64,000 bases of DNA from the NCBI GenBank assembly GCA_907164885.2, contig OU015503.1, forward strand, positions 71,006,988 through 71,070,987. Reading direction: 5' to 3'. Positions 33,573 through 48,034 of the stretch are shown piece after piece. Every line of letters starts with the position of its first letter. Positions within the stretch are counted from its first letter, which is position 1. The notes below the pieces were generated by a model. That model saw only the letters and a list, made by a program, of their open reading frames with translations, ran no database searches and was not told where the DNA came from. Source of the DNA: Dolomedes plantarius. Lineage: Eukaryota > Arthropoda > Arachnida > Araneae > Dolomedidae. The position numbers and the translations under genes were made by a program.

Positions 33573-36124
33573 TCAAGTTACATGCTAGAACTAAGCTTAG
33601 TTCCTTGTAGTATTATGATCTGTAGCTACTTGGCGAGTTTTTGCAATGCAAGAATAATGTGTGTAGCCAATTCGAGATTTTTTACAAAGTTATTTATAAC
33701 ATACAAACTTGAAATCACATACCCGCAATAAACATCATTTTTCAATCTTTGACACAAGAATGAGGTTCCAGACTGATAGCTTCCTTTTTTCGTTTGATGA
33801 TAATCATTACCCTTCCCAGAGGAAATAATTCTGGAAGACCAACCGCATTTTATTTATGCAGTTTGATTCTACTTTTAATGGATTTTTTCCCTATCACTAA
33901 TGACTTTATTTCTTATCCATTATTACTCATACAAGTACAAAATTATTACCGTTAAAAATCATGGTGTTATCTCTAACTTTAGAACAATGTTGAAAAGAAT
34001 ATTACAGTTCAAAAATTGTGATATTTTAAAGCTATCTCTGCATCTTTTATAGGAATGTAACAAAACATTTTCTTTGGAAACAAAATTGAAGCTGACAACC
34101 ATTCAGCAAACCTGGTACTTTATTATATCTAGGAGACAAAATTCTCAAAAAAAAAATGGACATTTTCAATTCTTTGGCTTAAAACATGCTATACGGCATT
34201 TCAAATAAAATAAATGTCCCACGTTTCTACAAATATTAAAGTGTCAGGAACATGCAACATTTATTTGATATATACATACAATATCCATTTTGTTTCTATT
34301 ATTATTTATTATAATAATAAAGATAAGTTCAATTATAAATTATAATAGACATTATTATTATAAATATTACAATAATAATGTAATTATTTAGTTATTATTT
34401 TTATATATAATTGTATTATTTAACTATTATTCATTTTTTGTTATCATTTATTTTATTTATTGTCTGGAACATCACATTTTTATATACGTACAACATTATT
34501 TATTGTCTGGCCGTCCCCTGCTGTACACCATATTTAGAATGTAATGTTTTTAGTATTTGAAATGTTTAAAAGGCTATATCTTGATTTCCATGCATAGTGT
34601 CTTTCTAAAATTTTGATAGCCACTTTTTTGTTGTGTTATCACTAAACTATATCCAGAGTTTCGATTTGGAGTAAAAATTCTGATCCATTTCCCCGAAGAA
34701 AAATTAACAGTGAGAAGAATGATTTTTTTTTTGCCTTTAAAGTAAGTAAAACATCTATGTACAAAATTTTTATAGAACACGTAGACAAATTATTTTGCCA
34801 CTTTTTCCATGTACAAGAGCGAAAAAGTTATGCAATTAGAACTACTGGTTCAGATGATGTATCAAAAATTAAAATTCTTTAAATTTTGAATCTTTGAATA
34901 TTTTCGAAGCAAAATTTTAAATTTTTATATATTCTTATACGCAACATAAAAATTTACATAAGGATACACTTACGGCAAAAAACTTTATGAAATGAGTGTA
35001 AATTAAAATGAAATTCAACCATTGAATAATTAACCTTTAAAGGACCTCACAATTTAGGATTATGTAAAAATAAACGTGTTTTTTAAGAAAATAAAATTTG
35101 TTACTAAGGAAAAGGGCTTTTATTTTTCAAAATAAATGTTAACAAAAGCATAATCTCCTACATAATCATTCAGTTTTAAGCAAGCAAAATTTTCAAAACT
35201 GAAAATAAGTATATAAATAAATATGAAAATAAGTTTTATATCCGGATCCTTTTAAAAATATGCTGAGTACTTTTCCAAATTAATAAGGTTTTAGTGAAAA
35301 TTAGATTTATTACAAATAAAGATTTTAATGAAATTTTTATATTGTTATATAAAAATCATTTGCATAGAGCTGAAAAATATAAGAATTTTAATGAATTTTT
35401 TATGTTTTTATACAAAAAAAATCCTTTGCATACAGCAGAAAAATTAAATGTGATAATATTATTTCAGGGGTAAAACTTCACAATTATGCTACACTTGCAT
35501 TACATTTACTTAAAATTTTTCTAAAAAGCCCCATTAAAAGTTAAGAAGCTCTTTTAACAGGAGAATGAGTTAAAATTCCACAGCGTTATTGCTACAACCA
35601 TAACATTTGTTAGACTTATTTATCACATCTTAATGGTGCAGTTGTTATATTTCTTTTTTTTTCTACAAGAATTGCACTTTGTTTGTGATAATGGGTTTTA
35701 CACGGTGTTACAAACCTACTTTATGTTTGAAACAATGTTAAAACACGTTAAAAAAATAAAGCAGCATTTTGTTATGTCCGACAATGTTCCATTAAAAATT
35801 GCAGTGAAAAACGCCGCAATATGTTGAAACGCAGACAAAGTTATTACTGCTTTCTCCTGAGTGGCTGGCCTCAGTAGCTGACAGCTGAAAAACAATTTTT
35901 TGTGCGATAGCCCAAACAACCGTAAAAAGCAGTTTCGAAATATCCATATCTCCCACAGAACAGTTCGCGGGCGGACAAAAGCATAGTATGTCGCTAATTA
36001 AAACCACTTAAATAAAATAATTGAGATAATTTTCTTAAGATACGGTCTGCAAGCTCTTAACTTTCATAGAAAAAAAAATACTTTTAACTCTTTTTATCTT
36101 TTTTTTTAACTAAAATCGTTCTCC
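33573..36124. other. no gene seen, AT-rich unique sequence
   Basis: Includes TTA/ATA-rich runs (34290-34440). No TE termini or coding frames recognised. Frames such as 35633-35827 are T-rich and lack motifs. Confidence 0.5.
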
Positions 36125-36692
36125 CTAAGAATGAAGCAAATGTAAGAGGAAAACGACGCTTGCGCACTGATGCGCGGAAATTCGGACCTGATCGATACAC
36201 GCCAACAGCAGGAAGTGGAAGTCTTCCTGATTGGTCATTTCCATTCCAGAACGGAGCCAATTCGAAAGGATCCGACGGCACCTATTGGCTAATAAAATAT
36301 CCCGCACTTCCAACTCTTGAAAATGGCGCCGAAGTGAGACCGAAAACCCAAACAAGAAATATCATCGTTCCGTTGCCACTTGGAGAAAAGGAAAGTGCTT
36401 TGTTTCTAATCTCGCTAACCTCTAAGGTCGAACTTGCGCAGCGCCACTTGCAACACGTGAGAGAATTTCAGAAACTGGTTTTCTTGGGAAGTCCTAGATG
36501 ACGTGCGTCCGAAAAAGAACAGCAAATTAGAAACTGAAAACAATATCATCCGGATGGTGTAATAGAGCAAGGTGATCAGAAACGATTTCGCTCTTGGGTT
36601 TGCCGGTAGAACATTTTCGGATTTTCAAGTTGGTTGACGCCGATTTGACAGCTGCTCATTGACTTACCAGCGGGGATTCAGGGGAATAGAAA
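36125..36692 (+). promoter_or_regulatory. candidate CpG-rich host promoter with non-coding first exon
   Basis: About 560 bp markedly richer in G, C and CpG than the tens of kilobases around it. It has CCAAT boxes in both orientations (GATTGGTCA near 36229, GCCAATTCG near 36257, TATTGGCTA near 36284) and several GCGCA clusters (36162-36177 and 36436-36443). There is no TATA box. At its right edge AATAGAAA|GTAAGTAT gives a strong splice donor at 36693. This fits a CpG-type promoter followed by an untranslated first exon of a + strand gene. A minus-strand donor also exists at 36666-36667. The 113-residue frame inside has no motifs and is not called as a gene. Inferred, not proven. Confidence 0.45.
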
Positions 36693-37081
36693 GTAAGTAT
36701 CATCTCTGAATTATTATTGAAATTATTTCGTTCGGGATGGGATTCGTTTTGCTGTAGGATAAAGAATAAATTTATTATAAATTATCATGTTGAATAATAA
36801 AGTTAGATAAATGTATTTTTTGAATATGAGTTTTATAATTATCATATATTCTAAAATATCGATCGATAATCATAAGTCTCACAAAACTCTTCTTTTATCA
36901 TTCGATATAATTATTCTGTTTTAAAGAAAAATATTTTTTTTTTCAAGTCTTCCTCAAAAAACGTCTTTACTGTGATCTTAAATTATACTACCATTTTGAC
37001 TTTGTATTCTTTGACATATATTAACTTTGATTCACAAAATTTTCAATCAAAATATTGTCAAATGTCATTAAATTTAAAATA

Positions 37082-37698
37082 CAGTCAAACCTCCATATAT
37101 CGAAATAGCAAATTGCCGGAAAAAAATTCGATATATAGAAATTTCGATATATAGAACTGAGCTTAGTTTTACCATAATTCTCCTTTAAAAAAATATTAAA
37201 TCTAATTTTCGTATACGAAACTCCATTTCTAATTTATATGTGAATCCCATTGAATGAAAGTTAATAACTAAAAAATGAGTTAATATGAAAGATTTATTGA
37301 GTATTACATACCTTTAAAAAAAACAATAATCCAGACAGTGGTTACAATGATCACAGTTACATTCTTTAAAAAAAAAACTTGGAATATCTTGCTGAACAGC
37401 CAGTTTTGCGGAAAGTTCAAAGAAATGTTGTTATTTATTCAGTCCGCTAAAAACTTAATCAGGGATATTTTCGGCGAATTGAAGTCCACGACATATTGTT
37501 TCAAATGCCAAAAATTGGGAGATTTTATTCTAAATTGGAATAAAATCTCCCAATTTGTGTTGAAAAAAATTTCGATATATAGAGATTTTTTCGATATATA
37601 GAAACAATTTTTCTATGTAACGAACATGGAGATTTGCTAAGAGTGCGATATATAGAAAATTTCGATATGTGGAAGTTCGATATATGGAGGTTCGACTG
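37082..37698 (-). mobile_element. pogo/Tigger-type derivative, copy 2
   Basis: Same family as 28373-28978 in the opposite orientation: CAGTCAAACCTCCATATATC ... GGTTCGACTG with TA flanks. The transposase tail lies on the minus strand (about 37362-37510) with two in-frame stops. It contains a perfect 19-bp hairpin AAATTGGGAGATTTTATTC (37512-37530) with its complement at 37538-37556; copy 1 has a decayed version. Confidence 0.85.
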
Positions 37699-38559
37699 TA
37701 TTTGTTCCGAATTTTTAATACTTCATTGACGATTTACCATTCAATTTGTTTTTAGTACCAAAATTATAAAATTTATTTTAGAAATTGAGTAAACATACGA
37801 ACATATAAAAATTGTACTGTATTCGCATGAATAAAAAAAAACTAAAAAAAGACTTTGCTCTAATAAATCATACTAATATATATAAATTGATTATGGACTA
37901 TTTATTGCGGAATTATAAATGATTTATTTTCATACTTTTATAACAGATCTAGAAAAAAATCATTTTTCTTTAAAATGAATCCTGGAAAAATTTAACGTCA
38001 TGTATTTTTAAAATTAAAATTAATGAAAGATTATAAAAATTAAAATAAATTTAAATTATTTTAAAAAAGGGAGTTTAATTGATAACAACTAAACTTATTT
38101 ATTGAAATTTTGATTTTGAAGGAATGGAGTGTTTTCCATTTCATTACTTCTTAAGGCATAGAATATATAATATAATAATTTTTCCCAAAACAATATTTTA
38201 AAATATAAAAAATAAGGCTATAGAGCCCCGTGAAATAAGGTATTTCTCCTTAAATTGACTTCGTAAAATATAGGTATAATGCTTGAGATATAATTTATTC
38301 CCATTTTAATTTGGAAGAAATAGAAAAATTGTAAAAAAAGCTGAAAACTTATCCAGTTGTATTTAAAGGCAATTTTGAAGATTTTGCTCGTTTAATTTAA
38401 ATGTTCAATTCATTACTTAAATTTACAAATTCAAATTCGTGAAAATGGAAGTATTTTAAACATTTATTTTTAAAGTTATACTTTAAAATATTTGACAAAA
38501 TTTTCTTGAAAACTGCTTTTTTAGAACATGGTGTTTCTAATTTAGTCACACTAAAGTTA
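37699..38559. other. no gene seen, very AT-rich
   Basis: Homopolymer-rich A/T sequence. No coding or TE ends recognised. Confidence 0.5.
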
Positions 38560-40040
38560 AGAAAAATATTAATCTCAGAACCATATTTTAAACGATTTAG
38601 TGAATCGGAAAGATATTATTTTCATAATAGCAAAATTTTTCTTCTGAATTTTCAATAAGGATATGGGCTTCAAACTACTCAACAGATTCTTCAATTATTC
38701 GATGACGCAAAAGAAGTACCACTTTTAAGGCGGTTTAATTTAACCGAAAAAAAAATATTATCGGAATTTTTCTTGTAATATGGATGTGTTAAGTGAAAAT
38801 GGGGCTACTATTCGACAGATTCTTGAATTACATGATGACGTGAAAAAAGATTTATTATTCTGAGTAAAACATCTAAAACGGATTAATGATTCGGAAAAAT
38901 TATTATTTTCCTACTAGCAAAATTCTGCTTATAAAACTATAATATGGGTATGTTTGAATTTCATTATTTATTGGTAAACATTGATATGTAAAAATGGGAT
39001 TATTACTCGACAGATTCTTCAATTATTCGATGACGCAACAAGAGTACCACTTTTAAGGGGGTTTAATTTAACCGAAAAAAATATTATCGAAATTTGTCTT
39101 GTAATATGGATGTGTTAAGTGAAAATGGGACTACTATTCGACAGATTCTTGAATTATATGATGACGCGAAAATAGATTTATTATTCTGAGTAAAACAACT
39201 AAAACGGATTAATGATTCGGAAAAATTATTATTTTCCTACTAGCAAAATTCTGCTTATAAAACTATAATATGGGTGTGTTTGAATTTCATTATTTATTGG
39301 TAAACATTGTTATGTAAAAATGGGACTATTACTCGACAGATTCTTCAATTATTCGATGACGCAACAGGAGTACCACTTTTAAGGCGGTTTAATTTAACCG
39401 AACAAGATATTATCGGAAATTTTCAAGTAATATGGATGTGTTAAGTGAAAATGAGACTACTATTCGACAGATTCTTGAATTATATGATGACGCGAAAGAG
39501 ATTTATTATTCTGAGTAAAACAACTAAAACGGATTAATTATTCGAAAAAATTATTATTTTCCTACTAGCAAAATTCTGCTTATAAAACTATAATATGGGT
39601 GTGTTTGAATTTCATTATTTATTGGTAAACATTGATATGTAAAAATGGGACTATTACTCGACAGATTCTTGAATTATTCGATGACGCAACCGGAGTACCA
39701 CTTTTAAGGCAGTTTAATTTAACCGAACAAAATATTATCGGAAATTTTCTTGTAATATGGATGTGTTAAGTGAAAATGAGACTACTAATCGACAGATTCT
39801 TGAATTATATAATGACGCGAAAAGCGATTTATTATTCTGAGTAAAACATCTAAAACGGATTAATGATTCGGAAAAATTATTATTTTCCTACAAGCAAAAT
39901 TCTGCTTATAAAACGATAATATGGGCATGTTTGAATTTCATTATTTATTGGTAAACATTGATATGTAAAAATGGGACTATTTCTCGACAGGTTTTACAAT
40001 TATTCGATGACGCAAAAGGAGATTTTTATTATTATCATAC
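38560..40040. repeat. tandem array with alternating 131/195-bp spacing
   Basis: The landmark GATGACG (AATGACG once) occurs at 38701, 38834, 39029, 39160, 39355, 39486, 39680, 39811 and 40006. Spacings are 133, 195, 131, 195, 131, 194, 131, 195. Both half-units share CGACAGATTCTT.AATTAT..GATGACGC but differ afterwards (GTACCACTTTTAAGG.GGTTTAA versus GATTTATTATTCTGAGTAAAA). The true period is ~326 bp, about four copies, with high similarity between copies. Confidence 0.9.
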
Positions 40041-40930
40041 TGAACAATACCTAAGATATATTTTATCCTTATAATTAAATTTTCACTCTAGTCTATAAAT
40101 TTGTAAGAAATTGAGGTTTTTAAGTGTGATTTTGTGGTTTTCACTATTATGCGCGTCCGTACTTATTATTATCGAAAGTACTTGTCGAAAGTAAAATAAA
40201 CTCTAAAAAAAAAGAAATGAAAACTTTAAAATTGGACATGTAAATAATAGTAGTTTAAAAAAATAATAAAATAATATTAATAATAATTAGTGTCAATATT
40301 AACGACACTGAAGGCAAGATGAGTTGATTATAGGAACATCTATAAAAGTATAAATAATTATAACAAAAATAAAAACAATAAAATATATGATTAATAACTT
40401 AAATATTTTCAAAAATGATTTTATCTAAAATATTATCTAGATAAATACTGTTAATAAAACAGTTTTTATCAGAATCCATGTTTTTCAATATTTGATGCAT
40501 TTTCATATAAAATGAATTTTTTAGTATCGTATATGAATGATAAATTTTATATTTCCGCTCATATTTTAATGGAGGCAGATTTATACTGACTTGCAAAATA
40601 TATTTTGAATATATTGAGCTAAAATGTATTTAGATAAGTATTAGCCGAAATCACTTCCTTTTCCATTAATAATGTATAAATTGGTCACAATGTAGTTTGT
40701 GTGGGACAAGAAGATCAATTACGTAACTACTTTTCCGTATACGGACGACTTGAAGCCTAATCGATGTGATCGAATCGACGTGTTTCTCCCATTGTCTGTT
40801 CAAAGAAAAAATAATAAATGCTGCATCTGTTGTATCTGAAATCATAACAGGAAAATGTTACTACTAGCCTTCAGATTTTGACATCGCTTGGATTTATTGT
40901 CTGATCATGACCATTAAATTTTTTTATCAG
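40041..40930. other. no gene seen, AT-rich
   Basis: AT-rich spacer. The part 40690-40800 is less AT-rich (ACGGACGACTTGAAGCC, AATCGACGTG) but has no recognised frame. A good 3' splice-site-like sequence lies at its end. Confidence 0.4.
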
Positions 40931-41069
40931 GAATATCCATCGGTTAAATGCGAATCTAGTATAAAAAATTATCTGGCCCATTTGCACAAAGAACCGTATC
41001 TTTCGGACGATAAGACGCACCTCAAATTTATGGGAGGATTTTTAGAAACGAATATTTGCATTTTGTTAG
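40931..41069 (+). CDS. candidate internal coding exon, product unknown
   Basis: A TTAAATTTTTTTATCAG acceptor precedes GAATATCC. Only one of the three frames is open: EYPSVKCESSIKNYLAHLHK, EPYLSDDKTHLKFMGGFLET, then NICILL, ending at TTAG|GTATAG. Length 139 nt, starting in phase 0 and ending in phase 1. Seven or more CpGs in so short a stretch and balanced amino acids contrast with the flanking AT-rich DNA. I do not recognise the family. The spacing of L..L.KEP.LS.D..L.F loosely recalls the end of a PX domain, which is only an impression. It could be an exon of the gene whose promoter may lie at 36.1-36.7 kb (same strand), or a TE fragment. Confidence 0.4.
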
Positions 41070-41103
41070 GTATAGAAAGATATTTTCAATTGCTTAATAA
41101 AGA

Positions 41104-41224
<121 letters not shown>

Positions 41225-41294
41225 CTTCGGAACATGAGGTGTGACACAATATCAATCTACCCTCCAATTTAAGTCCTTCCCCAATTTAAGTCAG

Positions 41295-41966
41295 TCTATA
41301 TATATAAAACAGTTCCGTAACTGACTCATTCACTGACTGGCATACAACGCACGGACCAAATCGATGGACCTAAAGGGCTGAAATTTTGCATGGCAATACT
41401 TTTTATAGTGTAGGGGTGCACTAAGAAAGATTTTTGAAAAATTCTTCTTAGATTTTTTTAAATTAAATTTTTAAGCTGATTTTGTAACTTTTTTTAAGTT
41501 TGCATTTAAAATAATAATTTGAGGGTTATAAAATTTATATCACGAGAAAGATCATAAAAAATCCTTCAAAATGAGATCTTTTTCGAATCCTTACCTTCCT
41601 TTTCTGAATTTTGGTGAATTTTTAAAGATTAATTTTTTAGAATTTAATTTATTAAATGCCGATCACGTGATTTCTTTTTCTGGTACTTTAAATAAATTTA
41701 TCGTCACGGGCATAAAAACTAAATTGACAAAAAAATATTTTTTTCTTGCTAATGCGGCAGTCGATTGGACATTATTTTGTCTATAAAAATATCCCCTACG
41801 ATTTTTTTATAAATATGTTTTTTTTACATCAATTGTATACATTGATCACCGTATTTATTATAAATATATATATATATATATTTATATTTTTTGGCATTAA
41901 TTGCATACATTGACCGTTGTATTTAATTTGAATGTACTCCGTAGCGAAGTGCGGATTTTCAGCTAG
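41295..41966 (+). mobile_element. Helitron-1 copy G (complete)
   Basis: TCTATATATATAAAACAG at 41295 and GCTAG ending at 41966 before T. The base before TC is G rather than A. Short subtype. 3' hairpin CCGTA-GCGAAG-TGCGG at 41939-41954. Confidence 0.9.
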
Positions 41967-44051
<2,085 letters not shown>

Positions 44052-44823
44052 ACAAGGTGCGTCCATAAAGTAACCGTGCAATTTTTTATATATAAGAAAA
44101 ATATTGCTCACCTTCAAATAAATTTATCTCCTTCAAAATAATCGCCAAAGGAGTCTATACAAATTTTCCAATGTTTCTTCAAGTCCCCGAAACACTGTTT
44201 ATAGGCGTTGGAACTAACCGTTCGCAAAATACGCGTAACATTTGATTTAATATCCGAGACGTTTTCAAATCTCTGTCCTTTCATTAGTCATCTTAAGCCT
44301 CGGAAAAGGGGAAAAAATCAGCTGACGATAAGTCGAGAGAATATGGTGGGTGATTTATCACTGTAATTGAATGCTTAGCAAGATATTGTTGTGCTGAAAT
44401 TGCTGCATGGGGCCTAGCATTATCGTGTAAAAGAAACCATTGCCCAGAATGAAAACAGTTCCTTCCTAACTCACCTTGTCCTGTTTCTTAATCGAAAAAG
44501 CACCTCTTTGTAAAAACACTGATTAATTGTTTCATTTTCAGGAACAAATTCGTGGTGAATAAGTCCTTTGTAATCAAAAAATGCTAAATCCATGAAAGGA
44601 CAGAGATGTGAAAACGTCTCGGATATTAAATCAAATGTTACGCGAATTTTGCGAACCGTTAGTTCCAACGCCTATAAACAGTGTTTCGATGACTTGAAGA
44701 AACGTTGAAAAAATTGTATAGACTCCTTTGGCGATTATTTTGAAGGAGATAAATTTATTTGAAGGTGAGTAATATTTTTGTTATTTAAAAAAAATTGTCC
44801 GGTTACTTTTTAGGCGGACCTTG
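44052..44823 (-). mobile_element. mariner derivative with inverted-duplicated 3' end
   Basis: Ends are CAAGGTGCGTCCATAAAGTAACCG and, on the other strand, CAAGGTCCGCCTAAAAAGTAACCG, with TA flanks. On the minus strand from about 44586 a decayed transposase reads LAFFDYKGLIHHEFVPEN, WFLLHDNARPHAAISAQQYL, HPPYSLDLSSADFF and a C-terminus ..GDYFEG, i.e. the DD34D mariner type. The other end (44587-44823) is an inverted copy of only that C-terminal ~240 bp. The element is thus a half-transposon with its 3' end copied in reverse at the 5' side. Confidence 0.85.
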
Positions 44824-46149
44824 TATAATAATATTTTATGCATTCTTAATTCCAAACATCCTAGTATATTACCGCTCTAATATTTCACGATAATTCGAAC
44901 ATCTGTGATGAAGAGTGAGCTAATAATTTATGTACAATGATTTTGATATGGTTTACGTAAAATATAATAGATCATGGGAAATTTTTAATTTTTTGCTTTG
45001 GAAAAACTGTGTTACATTCATCTGTTTACGTTATCTGTTGACTTTATATATCCAGTTTACTACACTGTCATATATATAAACCGGAAATCAGATTACTTTA
45101 AAATTCATAAGTGTATTTACTTTTTATTTACGTACATAAAGTTTGATATCGAATAAATGATTTTACTGAATTTCGAACGTTGTTAACATGTAACCAATCC
45201 AAATATAAAATTAAAACGATAGATTTTCAGGACCTGTAGTAGAATCTGTGTATCCAAAACCTCCAGGTCGATATTCCACAAATTGAATCATTTTGACGTC
45301 AAAAAAAAGTGTTATTCTCAATGATTTCTCCCACAGAGCTTTGATAAGCAGCAAAAGTTAAATTCCATTATAAATTAAAATTACTTTTTACAATTGCAGT
45401 AAGATGTAAATTTAATCAGATTTGACATTTTAGGGCTGGCATACCCCATTAAGGCTATTTTTATATATTGTAGGAGAAAGCTGTAAAAGAACTCCACTGA
45501 TTTCATTCATTTGAGTCTTATTTTTAAATTAAAAATAAGACTCAATTCGATTTTGCTCATTGAAGCTGGTTATATGCTAATTAAGACCAGATATCTTTGT
45601 TTACTAAGGAATGTTTTCCCTAATCACGTTAGTTTTAGGCACAAAGAAAACGAAATCTAATTTTATTAGATTATCAGGGCTCTCTAATAAAATGTTAGGG
45701 GTAATGAACTCTGTTCGAATGTTCAAATTGTCTTTTAACATGAGAGAAGTAGTTATCGTCATTAGTGATGAGCATATATGCAGTAATTATACATGTTTAA
45801 ATCATAAGACATTTTGAATGAAATACGAATAATTCTACTTAAACCGGTATGATAATTGCAATGGACGACGGTCCATTACTTGAATGAATAATAATTTAGT
45901 GTTTATTAAATTTATAAAAAATGACAAAGTACTCCATAAATGCAGCAAGGACATCTTACTAACATAACCCTGATCTTATAAGAGATAGACGTATTACGTG
46001 TCAATAAATTTTAAACGAAAGTAAAATTGAATACGGAAATAATGCTTCTCACCTCTAAAATCAATTTAGTTATAAATCGCTTTACTTACTTTTTCAGAGA
46101 GTTATATGATTCTTTTCTAATTTTCTTGTATAAATCGGCGCTTCTAAGA
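44824..46149. other. no gene seen
   Basis: AT-rich. A short perfect inverted repeat CTTATTTTTAATT/AATTAAAAATAAG lies near 45518-45542. No TE ends recognised. Confidence 0.45.
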
Positions 46150-47160
46150 TCTATCATGTGATAAATTTTAGCTAAAAGTTCCGTTACAATTAGAAAATAT
46201 ACATTCAGCATTTTGGAAACGCCAACCTATAAAAGAAAAAGATAAAACGTGTTATATAACTCTGTGAAAAAGAAAGTAAAGCAATTTTTAACTAAAGTGG
46301 TTTTACAGTTGAGGGCATTATATTCTGTATTCATTTTTACTCTCGTTTAAAATTTATTGTCACGTTATTATGATAGATGGAACATAAAATTGGCTTTAAA
46401 CAACGTAAATCGCTGGAGTTGCTTTTTTGAAGAACTTATAGAATAACGAAGCTATTTTTCAACAGAATGTTCCGGTATAATAAAAAGTATGCATTCGGTA
46501 TTTTGGAAACACAGACTTATACGGGAAAAGGAGGAAAGAAAAGTAATATTATTTTTTAAAAAGAAAGAAAAGCAGTTTCTAAGAATCGTGCTTTTAGAGT
46601 TGAGAAGCATTCCGTAATGATGTTTATTTTCGTTTAAAATTTATTGTCACTTGATATGTTTAAGTTTCTCTGATTTAAACGTTCTAAATAATACATTTTG
46701 TTATTAATAATGCTATTTTTTCAGTTCCAGTTCAAATTATTCAGCTCAAGAATAGATAGATATACCTAATTAATTAGTCGATATGTTTCCAATAAAGCGT
46801 CTATAAGTTAAACGCTCTAAATAATGCATTTTGAAATTAAACATGCAAACTTTTCAGTTCAAGGTAAAATGAATCAGCTCAGGGATAGCCACATAAGTTT
46901 CATGGCATCCTATTGTTAAATTGTGTACGTAAACACATATTTCTGACATGATATTCCAGGGACATTCACTCATCAGGAACCAAATGATAAAAAAGACGGA
47001 AAAACAGTCTTATTAAGTTGAGGAAACCTTTTACAATCCCTAAATGAGCGGGACATAAAATTTGCTAGGAACAATATTGACTGAAATTGCTTTTTTGAAG
47101 AATTATATATATAATAGCCGTTGTCTCTGTATAACACTTCCGGGCTGTACTCATCTTTCA
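46150..47160. repeat. degenerate ~280-bp repeat
   Basis: AGTTGCTTTTTTGAAGAA.TTATA.A.TAA (about 46417 and 47085) and TTTCGTTTAAAATTTATTGTCAC (about 46346 and 46627) recur with TTTTGGAAAC...CTTATA segments. Copies are highly diverged and the array boundaries are unclear. Confidence 0.4.
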
Positions 47161-47756
47161 ATTGAAGCCCCCAGTAAACAGATGGCCGGTTAGGCTTAAT
47201 TTCAATTTCAGATGTGGATCAGAATTTTTTCTTACCTAAAAACTAATATCTTCTCCATCAAATCACGTTTGTTCAGCGTATAAAACATTCAGAACAAAAA
47301 AAAATTGGATGTTTTTAGTTGTATATTTAACAGTTTTTAAAAATCTGTTTACTTTTGCGATGAATTCTGAAAGTAAACAAACTTGAATGTGAATGCATCA
47401 AGTAGCTCAAGTATTCATATCGCTTAGTGAGCTGTAAAAAACTGGATGTTAGTCTACTACTCCAATCGCATAAAAAACTAAATAAATAAAAAATAATGAA
47501 AGGGTTTGCTTTTACAAGGTGTGAATTAAATGCAATATTGTTAAATAATTCGGGATATTTTTTAACTTTCATATACTTTTTCCATTATGACGTCAAAATG
47601 ACGGGTTACCTTCTAGTTTATAGAATAATGAAGTTAAATTTTAGCCTGAAGTTCCGTTATAATTTGTTAACAAAAGATTTCGATGTCATTGATCTAAAAA
47701 AATACTAGTTCTTAGAAAATTCTACTAATATTGTATTCGTGGATAACAGCACTAGA

Positions 47757-47881
47757 TGTTTGTTAAAATAAATTAACTGTCCTAAATATATAAAAATATT
47801 TAGAACAGTTAATTGATCTAAATATTTATAAATTCATCAAAAATCTATGTAAAGTTATCAGTTAATTTATTTTAACAAACA
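47757..47881. repeat. 23-bp perfect inverted repeat and adjacent direct duplication
   Basis: The 23-bp arm TGTTTGTTAAAATAAATTAA plus CTG (47757-47779) is mirrored perfectly at 47859-47881, with ~79 nt between. The right part (AATATTTATAAATTCAT.AAAAA.CTATGTAAAG) is then repeated directly at 47970-48030. Possibly a small foldback remnant. Confidence 0.6.
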
Positions 47882-48034
47882 TTCATTGCAATTATCCGTT
47901 CGTGGAAAATTGTATTAAAATCGCATCCGTGAGAAACTGCAATAAATTGTTTTCATGGAGAATTGTCCTGAATATTTATAAATTCATTAAAAACTATGTA
48001 AAGTTATCAGTTAATTTACTTTAACAAATATCCA

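Noticed and set aside
36160..36501. 113-residue frame in the CpG-rich block
   Set aside because: No recognisable motif. Overlapping frames exist on the other strand too, as expected in GC-richer DNA. Better explained as promoter and untranslated exon.
36660..36680. Minus-strand splice donor CTG|GTAAGTC as evidence for a leftward gene
   Set aside because: A plausible donor by sequence, but no supporting exon or promoter on that side was found. Mentioned only as an alternative.
44471..44668. 65-residue minus-strand frame treated as a gene
   Set aside because: It spans the inverted-duplication junction of the mariner derivative: its first third is the antisense of the C-terminal arm.
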